Assembly: GCA_030674185.1 (NCBI GenBank)
Contig: CM060307.1
Span: 46,497,681 to 46,561,680 of the forward strand
DNA from: Monoplex corrugatus
Taxonomy: Eukaryota; Mollusca; Gastropoda; Littorinimorpha; Ranellidae
DNA: 64,000 nt
Direction: 5' to 3'
The position numbers and the translations under genes were made by a program. Below, in pieces: positions 48,788 through 60,892 of this stretch (its first letter is position 1; every line of letters begins with the position of its first letter). The notes under the pieces are model-generated. The model was not told the DNA's origin. It saw only the letters and a program-made list of their open reading frames with translations, and ran no database searches.

Positions 48788-49004
48788 TGTGTGTGTGTGT
48801 GTTTGAAGGGGGGATACATGAGAGAGGGGGGGGGGAAGAGAGAGAGGGGAACTGGTAATGCAGTGCAAAAGCCACCCATGAACTGATGAAGAGAAGTGTT
48901 CTGCGTATGGATGTGACAAATTACAGTGTAACAAGCATTTCTTGACAGCTTGAACTGTTCGAAAACACACACACACATACACACACACACACACACACCA
49001 CACA

Positions 49005-49062
<58 letters not shown>

Positions 49063-49156
49063 CTTTGTTTGTTTTTCATTTGTTGGTTCTTGTAAATTTG
49101 TTAGATAACTGGGGAGTGTACATGTACAATTAAATATTAGTATAGATTGAAAAGAA

Positions 49157-49191
<35 letters not shown>

Positions 49192-49882
49192 TTATTTTTT
49201 AGCGAGAGAAGTTATGGGATAAAAGCCATTTTTCAAACTTTTTATTGCTGATTTATGTATCTGCTTTAAACTAAAGGTACAGAAGAAATGGAACATGAAA
49301 CAGAACTGGTAATCACATTATATGAAATACATATTGTTGTATAGGGCTGATAATTTCAGTATATATTGATTAAAATATATATGGTTGTCTTCAGCCATTT
49401 GCTTTCATGGTTCTGAACTCTCTCCTCTCGTACTTGCTCTACATACGTAGGCTACATTTACTGTTCTGACCCTTTTTACAGCATATAATACATAATGAAT
49501 TCTAGTTGTTTTGTTTTTGTAAGATAACTTCCTTTTCATTACATTTGGCCCAACATGTAGTGTTGCTTTGTTTTGAGTTGACCAGAGTGAAACTGGCATA
49601 ATTTTTTTCTTTTTTTCTTTCTTTCTTTTGTTTGTTTTTTTGTTTGTCATGAAATAAGACTTTGTTTTTGCCACTGTGGTGCTCATCATCTCAAGACATT
49701 TGCACATCATCACGCCTGTCCTCGTTACCGTAACAACAATGGCAGTGTCTGTTGCTCAGTCAGATGGAATTTTTCCCCTTTCTGCTTGGCTTTGTAAAAA
49801 ATTTTAGAAGAGTTTTTTGGTTTCTCATCTATGTAGAGGTATCAACATCAAGACCTACAGTGGAGCCTTTCCATTGTTCCAG
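47763..49882 (+). other. 3' UTR of exon F and intron to exon G
   Basis: AATAAA at 48311. CA/GC tracts at 48420-48603, TG at 48737-48802, CA at 48965-49059, TG/GA at 49158-49191. The acceptor CCTTTCCATTGTTCCAG ends at 49882. Confidence 0.6.
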
Positions 49883-50199
49883 GAACAAAATGGAATTGCA
49901 AGGTGTGTGGATTGAGCTACAAAACCCAGTGGGGGTTGACTGTGCATATGGGCAAGCAACACTGTGACAACCCTAGATTCAGGTGTGAACTTTGTGGCCA
50001 GGGATTTACCATGAAAGACCATTACCAGGGACATATGAATGTGCACAACAAGGTCAAGGCTTTTAGCTGCCCAAGCTGTCCAAAAGCCTTTGCTCACAAG
50101 ACAAGCCTGCGAGCTCATTTGAGGATCAGTGCTTGTGGGAATCAACCTTTGTATAATTCATTCTCATCAGTACAAAAGTCTGGGCCAAGTGGTTTATGA
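49883..50199 (+). CDS. Terminal exon G: three fingers, last CCHC
   Basis: The first in-frame ATG lies well inside finger 1, so the exon start is set by splicing. The only phase-1 acceptor with a pyrimidine tract is CTTTCCATTGTTCCAG ending at 49882, which gives Gly then TKWNC. Finger 1 is CKVCGLSYKTQWGL to HMGKQH, finger 2 CELCGQGFTMKDHY to GHMNVH, and finger 3 CPSCPKAFAHKTSL to HLRISAC. There is almost no linker before finger 1, unlike E and F. A 22-residue tail follows. 455-residue isoform. AATAAA at 50442-50447. Confidence 0.8.
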
Positions 50200-50619
50200 A
50201 ATGTCAGTAAATTAACAGGGTCTGCTTAATTAACCTATTCAAATATAGGTTCCATACCCAAGTTGTCAGACTGAATTGGGTTGAGGTTAAGTGTCCCTTT
50301 CTCGCCGGATCTCCACAAATTTGAAATGATTGATTGAAAAAACCTGTTGGGGGAACAAAACTGATTGTTGTGCTGTGCAAAAATATTGTTGGCTACTGCC
50401 AGTGCACAGCTGGCTTTCACGTGTATGTTTACTGTAAAGACAATAAATCATAATGTGGCTGATATCGTTTCTGTTGTTTGCTGCCCTCTGCTTCCCTTGA
50501 GATAACTTCTGGATTTTTAACATTTCAAACTAGCCAGATAGCCTTTCAAAAACAACTTTCATGTGTTGAAATGGCTGCATCACTATAGCATACATGTTCT
50601 TTTTGAAGTTCTGACCTAC

Positions 50620-50699
<80 letters not shown>

Positions 50700-51875
50700 G
50701 GTGTGTGTTGCGTGTGTGTGTGTTTGTGAGTACAGACAGATTGATTTGAAAGCCAAACAGCAAATAACAGTACATTAGTCGACAACAAAGCACTGCTGTA
50801 GTGTACATGTATTTGGTACAAATACTCCTTTTGCATTTTTAACCCTTATCTATCAGACAGTGGAATGATCAGCTTGAAAACAACTTTGTTCACAGAAAAA
50901 TATGCAGAAAGATTCTGTAGAAAGATTGAATGTTTCTAATTAGTATTATCAGTTTGTTGAGCAGAACTTGTTAACCCTTTGCTTGCCACAGATTTAAACA
51001 ATTGTTTGCCAGGGAATATGAACAATTTATGATAAATATTTTTGTGTTCCTTTATTTTTGATAAAAGGATAAGTAGGCCTATGTGATGAACGTGAGTTTA
51101 TGATGAACTTTTGTACAAAATTATGATGAACGTTTTTGGTTCCCAAAGTTTTTGGTCTTGTAATAGAATTTTAATAAGAATTTTTATTTTACAAAAAACA
51201 ACAACAAAAAACAAAAAAACAAACATTTGGTTCTTTACTAAGAATGATAAAATACCAGATTATGAGAGAAGTCAGAACAAAAAGTTGACACATTTTTAAA
51301 AGATGTTGCAAGAAAAATTTGCAGATAGCTTGATTTGGGTTGTTGCGTCTAGTAAAAGGATAAGTTCCACACACCTTGATTTCTGTCATCACAGCCTGAG
51401 CCACCACAAGATTGTGTCAAGCAGTACATTCAAAACAGAACAGTTGCATTGCCTTAACTACCTCTCCACTGTCCCCATCCCCTCAAAACACACCCCCACC
51501 ACCACCACCACCACCACCACCACCACCACACAACAACAACAACAACAACAACAAACAGCTAAACAACAACTACAACAACCAAATTAAAAAACAACCAACA
51601 AACCAAAAAAGAAAAAGGTTAAAAACAATGATGACAGTGTTGGTTTATCATGAAAAGAAGCTGATAACAAAAACAAACAAACAAACAAACAAACAAACAG
51701 AGAGAGAGAGAGAGAGAGATATGAAAACAATCTTAACCCTGACATTGCAATCTGGCTTAAATGTGAAGGCTAAATTTGAGAAATGAAAACAATCTTAACC
51801 CTGACATTGCCAGTCTGGCATAAATGTGAAGGCTTAATTTTATAGTACTATTTTCAGATGCTTATTTCTGGTGTG

Positions 51876-51907
<32 letters not shown>

Positions 51908-53504
51908 TGCGTGCGTGATATTTGTTGTTGTTTTGTTGTGAAATAAAAGATAATTGTTTGAAATAGTTTTCTCTTGTGCCATAGTCATTTAATTATTTTA
52001 GTGGGAAAGTGATTTTGAAACTTGGATTATTCAGGGGGGGGGATTGATGTGAAAACAAATGCAAATGTAAAGATTAATCAACAAAACAAAACACCAAGCA
52101 AGCAAGCAAGTAAGCAAACAAAACAGAAACCAAACCAACCAATCAACCACCTACCAAACCAAACAAACAAAACAGAAACCAGTGATTGCAATGTGGAGTT
52201 ATACATACACCAGTGGCTGGTATGAAAAACGAAAAACAATTTTAACAAAGACAGAAAAAAAATCTAAAAAAATCTGCTCTACTTGCAATGCAGCATTGCA
52301 TAGAAAACTGAGACAGAATATGATAAGCATGTTTTGATTTTTTAAAATTCTTGTGGATACAATTAAAGGTTGTAACACCTAGAATATAATCTGATTTGTT
52401 GAGGGTTTTGTTGTTTTGAGACAGACACTTATGGCAGATCCAAGAACAAGTCTTGTGTGTTGTGGAACAATGCTAATGATAGTTGCAACATAAACAGAAT
52501 GAAGCCACAGTCAAGATAAATTATAAATTAAAATTGTAGACCCCAACGTAATCGGTGACATTTGACAATGGCTTCACTGAGATGGATGGAGATAGTGGAA
52601 AGTGTGAGGGTGATCCCATAATATTATAGGTTTGATACTGCGTGTTGTTTACTGTGTGATGTTGTCTGACTTCTGTCGTTTACCGTGTGATGTTGTCTGA
52701 CATCTATCGTCTCTCCGGTGTGGAGAGTTGGAGCAAGGACACCATAACCAGGAAAAACCAGTTCAGTGATACGATAATGCTCTGAAGGCCAACCTCATGA
52801 GCTATGGCATCAGTACCACCATGGCCAGCAACAGCAGTGCAAGGTACAATTAGATTTGAACAGTATATAGCAACAGCTGCTGTTCAATAGAAGAGGGACT
52901 GGCAGAAGTAGAACCGAAGACTGCAGGACTGTCTTCTTATGTGATGCCTATGCAAGAACATCATTCTTGGGTCTTCATGTAGGATACACACGAAGAAGAC
53001 GCACCAGATGACGAGGACTAATATGCCTGCTTACCTATCGAATTGAGGGGAGAGTCATTCATGGCTTAACATGAATTGTATGCGGAAATGACATTTACTG
53101 AGGCACAGCAGCTGTATCAGAACCTTTTTTTTTGGATGGTTTCTCCTGTCTTTGTCTTATTTCAGTTGAAAACATATAATAAAAGCATCAGTTCAGTATT
53201 GGGGGGAGAAAATCTAGTTCTCTTTTGCTGTGTTTGCTGAATCATTTACAGAAAAATTGATTGTGGGCATTATCTAGGCAAAATAATTTGTACTCCCTTT
53301 AAATAAAGACACCAACTTTTCAACTGTTATCTATACGACATAAGATACATTAAAGCTCAATTAAGTAGATATTGGCTGCCCAAAGATTTTGAAATCAGTC
53401 TCTTAATTGACATTTCATTTTGTCTTTTTTTTAATGTCACAGTCTCATTTTCAGAATTTATTCATGTATTGACTGTATGTGAAGGTTTAACAAGTGTGTA
53501 TATA
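50200..53504 (+). other. Intron, no exon seen
   Basis: TG array at 50623-50721, (CAC)n(CAA)n at 51490-51552, TG/GCGT at 51872-51916. A perfect-looking tandem duplication of 62 bp lies at 51720-51843 (ATGAAAACAATCTTAACCCT in each copy). A segment at 52540-53130 has repeated TACTGTGTGATGTTGTCTGA-like phrases and may be an old element, not identified. Confidence 0.5.
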
Positions 53505-53793
53505 TATATGTCGAGCTTGCTCGGCTATCCATGACAGGTTTCTTCCATTCTTCTCTGTCAGATGTTGCAGTAGGTAGTTCATCATACGGACAGCCCATAT
53601 CGATCAGTTGGTCGATGAAGGTCTTCTTTGGACGTCAGTCTTTGTTTGCCGTGGCTGGGTCTCCATAGTAGTACATCACCCACAAGTTCTTTGCTATGCC
53701 AGCTGTGTCCCGCGAAGTGCAGTCTTTGTTGACGTATTGATTTACTGATTGGTGGGATCATACCATATAACTCTTTGTTAGATGTTCTCTCCA

Positions 53794-53800
<7 letters not shown>
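53505..53800 (-). pseudogene. Non-LTR retrotransposon 3' end, minus strand
   Basis: Read on the minus strand: ERTSNKELYG, then RQQRLHFAGHSW, then LLWRPSHG, a C-terminal pattern common to RTE/CR1-like ORFs of marine invertebrates (RLRFAGHCWRS type). A frameshift follows HGK, after which another frame continues with FIDQL and EEWKKPVMDSRASS to the end at about 53505. (TA)n stands on both sides: a short run at the 3' end (53497-53508) and a long one at 53798-53873. Confidence 0.6.
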
Positions 53801-53877
<77 letters not shown>

Positions 53878-53945
53878 ACACTCACACACACACACACACA
53901 CACGCACACATGCAGTATATTTTGTATCTGTGTGTGTGTGTGTGT
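53798..53945. repeat. (TA)n then (CA)n and (TG)n microsatellite
   Basis: A nearly pure TA run at 53798-53873 is followed by CA at 53880-53904 and TG at 53930-53945. It abuts the minus-strand retroelement fragment. Open frames here read Tyr-Ile repeats and are not genes. Confidence 0.9.
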
Positions 53946-55896
53946 AGCTATAATTGTTATTTCCTTTTACTAGTTTGAGTAATATTTACAAAAATAAATT
54001 TAACAAATGCTTAAAATTTCAGTTGGTGAATGGAAGGGAAAAATGAAAATATTGAGCCCAGTTGATAACATTTACATCTTTTTCAAAGGGCAGAAATGAC
54101 CACACCCACCCCCCTCACCAGAACACACTTGATGGTGATTTGTAGTGACTGGGCCGTTTTGCTCTGAAAATGCGCTGTGTATTTCACTATTTGCAGTATC
54201 TTTACATTATTTCCCTGTGGACATTGGAACATCTCTGTTAAAATGAAACATTTGCATGGAAAGCTCATGATGTTAATTTTGACGTAGTTATTTGTTAACA
54301 CCCTTTTTTTTTCTTTATTTTACATTTATTTTGTTTTTCAGCATGGCACTCAAAGTCAAAGCCACTGACATGTCCCTGTGTGTTTTTACTAAATTTTGTC
54401 CAAAACTTGTTAAAAAAAATTGAGCAAGCATACTTTGATACATGGGAAATGCTTGGTCAGAAACAAAGCCTAACCTTTAGGTATTTTAGTGATTAAATCA
54501 TGCCACTATTCAGATTCTTTGGGAGGAAGAAGATGCTTGAAATCATGATTTAAAAAAAAAAGAAAGATTTTTAGGATACCACCTTGACTGCTGAGGTCAG
54601 GCTACTGGACTTCAGTAGACAGGCGCATTGTATAAAGTATATGCCAAAGCATGCTCGTTGCAATTAGGGGATGGGGGAGGCAGGATTATGAGATTCATAC
54701 ATTAATGTAGTATAAACATATATACATACATATAATACATTAATGTAGTATAAACATAGATACAAATATATAATAAATAATAATACCTTTAGTCCACAAA
54801 GAATATATAGGGAAGAAAAATTTATAAATCATTTGATAAATACAAGTCTTCCAGAACACACGCACGCACACACTTACACACGCACACATACGCACACGAA
54901 TGATACTGGGTCCATATATTTATGCAGGACTGGTATATTGTTTGTTTACCTTATGAGAGTGGATTTTCTACAGAATTTTGTCAGGACAGCTCCTTGGGTG
55001 CTGTGGGATCTTAAAATGTATGCTGAGTGCATGCTGCGCGAAGGACCTCAGTTTATCGCCTCGTCTGAAAGACTTCATGTGTAATTTTGAGTAACTAATG
55101 AAACAATCCATCAAGAATAACAAAAATGATAACATGAAATCAGATAATAGTTCCAGTTAGGAGTTATTTCCAGTTAAACTTGAATATAGCAGAATTCTTC
55201 ATACATTGCATAAATGGTTGAAAAACGGACATGAAACATTTGTGCTGTATAAATAAAATTCTTATTATTATTGAATTACATCAACATATTTATGGCCACA
55301 TACAGCCATGAAAATCATGGTCAAATGATTTGACCTTTTAGGTTACTTTGATCTATAAAAATTGAGCCAGGCTTAGTCAGACTTGGTGAAATAAATTGTA
55401 GGGCTGGGCTTAATTAAACTTGGTGAAATAAACAGTGATCTAAAACAAAATTGGACAAGCCTTAATCAAACTCCATGAAATCACTACACACCAAACGTTA
55501 CAAGTGCCCCAGAATTGGTGAAAATTTATCCGCAAACAGCTGAAAAATCTTAATGTATTTGATTTTGTTCACAGATTGGTGAACACACACACACAGGTGA
55601 ACTCACACATGCACATTCACCTTGGAGGAAACGGGAAAAGCAAAATTTCTGAGAATGTGTTAATCTGTGGGAACTCTGACACATCTTCAGATCCTCAATC
55701 ATTGAAGAGAATGTTACTTAGATTAACAAATTCTTTTAATGTTGGCTGTTAGTCATCAAACGTTTGCAAGTTTATGTTAAAAAATAACCCTAACTAATGT
55801 TAAGTGATGTGATTTGTGTGCTGTTGTAACAACAGCGCCATTATAATTTTCACAGAACTGTTCAGAAGAAGACATGTCTCTTTTTGCCCACTACAG
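53946..55896 (+). other. Intron upstream of exon H
   Basis: A duplicated segment at 54701-54775 (CATTAATGTAGTATAAACAT twice). CA/GC run at 54858-54898. No coding signal. The acceptor CTTTTTGCCCACTACAG ends at 55896. Confidence 0.55.
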
Positions 55897-56339
55897 GCTT
55901 TTCTTTTGGACTTCCAACAAGTTGGATCCAGTTGTCATCGGAGGACTTGAAGAATCTGACTGTCCAAGACTGCACTAGGGCCAGATCCAGTAGTCCTATG
56001 TCAGACATGGAAGCCATGAGGTTGGCTCAGGAAGACCAGAGTGAACTGCGGAGAAAACCACTGTTGTGCAGGTTTTGTAATGCTCAGTACAAGTGTAGGG
56101 GCTCTTTAAAACGCCACATACGACTGACCCACATGAACCAACCAGTATTTCGGTGTGAGAAGTGTCAGGCAGGGTTCATGTACAAAGACCATTATGTTGG
56201 GCACATGAATAGGCATAACAACACCGCAACATTCCAGTGTACCAAATGCCCAAAGAAGTTCATGTATAAGGGGGATATGTATAAGCATCGTAAGCATTGT
56301 AATGGTGGAGATGATCAGGCAGTGCACTTCACAGATTAA
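55897..56339 (+). CDS. Terminal exon H: three fingers, last CCHC with short spacing
   Basis: GC completes the split codon to Gly, then FSFGLPTSWIQLSSEDL and a 60-residue linker with an SSSPMSD patch. Finger 1 is CRFCNAQYKCRGSL to RHIRLTH, finger 2 CEKCQAGFMYKDHY to GHMNRH, and finger 3 CTKCPKKFMYKGDM to KHRKHC (H-X3-C, against H-X5-C in E-G). It ends in an 11-residue acidic tail. 497-residue isoform. Finger 1 resembles finger 2 of exons A and D (QYKC / QYNC), so H bridges the two groups. ATTAAA at 56554 and AATAAA at 56590-56595. Confidence 0.85.
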
Positions 56340-57690
56340 AGATAGGTTAATGCCAGTACTCAGAATAGTAATGACTGCATGATTTGTAAGGCTTGTATGC
56401 ATGAAATGAATTGATTGAAAGGCACAAAAACATTGAAAGGCACAAAGATGTTGCCTCTTTCCTCAGGAATTTTACATCAAGTTGTTTTTATGTTTGTATA
56501 TGAATGCACGTGTGAGCGCTTGCATGTGTGTGCATTCTGTAATGTTTGGAATAATTAAACTCCATTATGTTGTTTTTGTAGGTTTAAACAATAAATAGTT
56601 GTTGGGTGCTGTAGTCATTGTAGTTGGATCTATCACGGTGTTTTAGAGTAATTATCTTTGGATCTATCAAGTTTTTCTGCAAAAAAGGTAACAGTGTCGG
56701 AACATGATTCATGTCACATCAATTTCCTTCAAGGCACTTTTATTTAGCCTTTGTGTAAACAATTTAAAAATATGTCTGTAAAAGACTCCAATAGTAATTG
56801 GTTAGCCTGGCGTTAAAAGTATGTAGCACTTAAATTACTTAACCTTAGGTTTAAAGGGCACATAACATTGTTGCTCTGTGTGTGTGTAATACACTTTATA
56901 ACAGTGTTAGTAATGCTTCAGTGATATTAATGTTAGTCTTACATGAAGGAGTGTGTGTTAACACTTCAGTGATCTGAGAAACACTGCTGATATAATAATG
57001 AAAGGAACACTGCTGATGTAATGGCCTTAGGGGGAGTATCACCAATTTTATGGTTACAGATTATTTTTCATAACAAAATTTTGTTTTAACAGTGAACAAA
57101 TGGATTCCTTTTTCAAGGCCCATCTACTTTACCAGTAGGAAGTTCAAGTTTGTCGTATGGCCAGCACTGACACTGGCTTTTGTAGTTGACAGTATGCCAT
57201 TTTATTCTAGTTTTTGACGTATGTTTATTTTTTTAATTTTTGGTTTTTAAGGAGTATACACAGTTTGATCAATAATTATGTTAGTGAGAAAACTTATTCA
57301 GCAACATGATCCTTTCGTAGTTTTATTGGCTTTTGTAAACATGGATGATGCCAAAGAAGCCATCTCAGTGTTTTCTTGTTGCAATGTAGGATATGAATTT
57401 TGACTTGTATTTAGCTTGTAACTTTGTAAGAGATGTTAGTTGGAGTTTTTTTTCTTGTGATTACTACATATGGTTTTATGAAATATGTTAAATCTGCCGA
57501 AGGATAATGCCATGACACCTAGCCTGAAATGCACAAAAGGCTCTGAATGCTGTCAGTAATGTAGTATTATCAGTCCTGTACATTTACAGCCTGTGCTTTC
57601 TTCTTTGTCAAGCATTTAAAAAAATGAAGACCACAAATCACAAAGACAACACCCACACACAACACCCACACACACACAGACATACATACA

Positions 57691-57758
<68 letters not shown>

Positions 57759-57787
57759 TTCATGACACACACACACAACACACACAC

Positions 57788-57839
<52 letters not shown>

Positions 57840-58383
57840 ACACATATTTCATGAACTCGTTTCATTTAACATGCATTTTTCTGATGCACACCATGTAGTC
57901 GGCTTTTTTTGTGTGCATTAATTGCTCATAGTGTTGTGAAACGGTGTCTGTCTATCATGGTTATCTGGGAAAAAAGAGAGAAAAAGGTGCACGAAATCGG
58001 TTTTATTTAGTGACAGAGACAGGAGTTGGCAAGTGTTGTGCTCCTTTTATAATGACTGTCTTAGCAAACTTTTAGAGGCAGGAGAAATCACATGAGGTGA
58101 CCCAGATTTATTACTTGAGCACGGCTTGGCCCCAGATTATTACAGATAGTTTTATAAAATGTTTTAAATCTGCCAAAGGATAATGCCATGACTTAGGCCT
58201 GAAATGCATAAAAGCTTCTGAATGCAGTCGTTAATATAGTATTATCAGCCCTTTACATCTTACAGCCTGATTGAACAGGTCGATTTGTGTGCAATTCTAG
58301 GTTTATGCGTAGTGCATTGAGGTAACGTAAAAGAACAGAAAAGTGTCTTTTCTTTAAATCACATGCGCGCATGCACACACAAA

Positions 58384-58419
<36 letters not shown>

Positions 58420-60439
58420 ACACACACCACACCCACACCCACACACACACACAGTAGGAGGAATCTGGTGAACGGTTCTTTAGAGCAATGGCCCAGTGAT
58501 TTTTAATGGATAGAAGAATATATATATTCCACAGATAGTTACATATATGAATAACTTAATGTGGTGACTGACCTTGCCATGATGGAAAACAAACCTTAGG
58601 AAATGAGGAGGAGGACATGGATAATAGCGCACACCACACTGGGCATTAGATGATATCACATGCATGTCTTCTTCAGAGTTTTTCTTTTCTTTTTTTTTGA
58701 TTGGTGGTTTTTCTTTTTTTGTGGGGGTGGGTGGGAGGGCAGTTGATTGATTTGATTACTTTTGATTTTCTTAATTTCTTTGTCAGTGGATGGTGTGTCT
58801 AAATGTATCTTTTTTGTTTGTTTTGTTTCTGATGTAACTTGTTTAAAACTTTGGATTTTTAAATATTGATGTAAATCTATGGAGTCTGACAGTAACATAA
58901 CCGAATATGTGAGGCTGAGAGGGATCATGATTGATGATTATATTGTCTCCTTGCCATATAGCAGCCATTCCATCACTTGTTTTATCATCAAAATAATTAC
59001 GGGAGATAATTGTCCATGTTTTGACTGGATTTTTTTTCCTGTTTGATTGATTTTGTGTTGGTTTTAACTTTTCTCTTTTTTTGTGTTTTCCTTATTATAT
59101 GATTTGAAAAATCATGCTTCTTGACTTGGCACCCATTGTGATTAACAGCATTCACATGCTTTTTAGATTTTGTATGCAAGTGAAAAGAAAGTACTTTGCA
59201 AAGTAGGTAATGTCTTCATTAATATTGTGAGCTTAAATTATGCTTCTTCGATTACGTTCTTTATTTGAAGATAATTTGAATCATATTCATACTTCATAAA
59301 AAGATGTAATTTGATGTGTAAAAACGAGGCTTTGGTCTAATTTCTCATATTTCATTAAAAAGAATATTTGATATATATCAACATGGCTAAACTACAATTT
59401 CTCTGCTCTTCCTTTTTTCCCCCTTTGCCCCTATCTGACCATCCCTAGTCTCTTCTTCTGATTGAAGTTTTCTGAAAGTTCGGTTCACAAGTTAATATAC
59501 ACAAAAATGTAGAACTGTCAGATTTCTTCTTCAAAAAATTGTTTTTTGAGATATGCAAAATCATTCAAAGTAGACCCATTGATGTTCAGAACAGAGCTGG
59601 CTGCTGTATTAACCGAGTAGCTTTTATTTCAAGAAGAAGTTTGCATTAAATGCAAATAGAAGCATGCATAGTGTTTAGTGGAGATAATCTTTTCAGCTGT
59701 CTGTAGTATTAATAGAAACAGACATTGAATTATTCGATTTATTTTCACTGTATGAAAGGGGGAGGAGGGCAGAATCAATGAAATGAGCTTATAAGGTCAA
59801 CAAGATAATGAACGTTATAGAAGTTTTCAGACTGAGAAGATGGGTAATATCAATTCAGATATACCAAGACCATAAAGGTCTATTTGTTCATTAATCACTT
59901 AGCATTGGATAAAGCATGTGATCCAAAGCTGTGGAAGATGTAATATATACATCTGCAAAGGAAATGCTGACAACCTTTTTGTTTATTTTTTAGGAGCACC
60001 CTTTCACTCTCTTCTGGACTTACTGTGGTGTTTGAGAACATACTCATGCTCATGCATGTGGAGCATGCACATGCTCTCGCTCTTTCCCTTTGTAGACTGA
60101 TCTTTTCCTCCATCCTTTTGTTTCATTTTTCTGAAAAGCCTGGGACAGCTGGCTTTTTTTGACATAAATATTCAGTTACATTTATTGCTGTTGTTATTTC
60201 TGCTGTTATACATCAAAGTTTGCAGTCACATCAGCACATGCAGTTTTATTCGGTGATACTTCTACTTGGATACAAATTTTGCACATACATACACATGCAG
60301 AAACAAGTGAGCATATTCCTCTACAGATGCGTTGCTTGCGTGCATACATGCTTATATGTCATTGTATGTATGTGTGCACATACATACCCACACTAACGTA
60401 CACATACACGCACAAAGCAAGTATGCACACCTCTCTCTC

Positions 60440-60531
<92 letters not shown>

Positions 60532-60632
60532 ACAGACAGAATGCATGTATGTATGACTTAAATTCCTTAATTAAACCCACATGGCACTTCCAGCACACAG
60601 AGTCATCAGCATTGCTCTGATTCTGATTCCAG
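56340..60632 (+). other. 3' UTR of exon H and intron to exon I
   Basis: AATAAA at 56590. CA arrays at 57647-57841, 58367-58453 and 60445-60536. A duplicated segment of about 125 bp lies at 57474-57598 and 58148-58272 (AAGGATAATGCCATGAC in each). No coding signal. The acceptor GCTCTGATTCTGATTCCAG ends at 60632. Confidence 0.6.
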
Positions 60633-60892
60633 ATTTTTACCTGTGGCACTCATCAACAAGGCCGCAAGGTGATGCATCAGGAGCACTTTCCTCTGATTTT
60701 ATACCTAAAGCTAATAGCACAAAATGGTACTGCCAGACATGCCATAAAAGCTACAATCACCCACATGCCTTGAAACGCCATATCAGACAGTACCACACAG
60801 ATGAGCCTACCTTCAGGTGCAGTGTATGTGGCAAAGGACTAATGGACAGACAGCATTGGATCAAGCACATGAACACTCACGCAAAAAGCTAA
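60633..60892 (+). CDS. Terminal exon I: two fingers, third missing
   Basis: AT completes the split codon to Asp, then FYLWHSSTRPQGDASG. Finger 1 is CQTCHKSYNHPHAL to RHIRQYH, and finger 2 CSVCGKGLMDRQHW to KHMNTH. It ends AKS and stop, at the point where E-H go on to a third CCHC finger. Finger 2 keeps the HMN core but its helix contact positions differ (D, Q, H, K against M, G, H, G in E). 436-residue isoform, the shortest. No AATAAA was seen within the next several hundred bases, so its 3' end is uncertain, or another exon follows outside the window. Confidence 0.8.

Noticed and set aside
49837..49882. Earlier acceptors for exon G at TATGTAG and CATCAAG
   Set aside because: TATGTAG gives the wrong phase, and CATCAAG is in phase but lacks a pyrimidine tract. 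TTCCATTGTTCCAG ending at 49882 is in phase and strong.
51412..51786. Frames encoding Pro, Thr, Gln or Asn runs
   Set aside because: Translations of (CAC)n, (CAA)n and (CAAA)n simple repeats.
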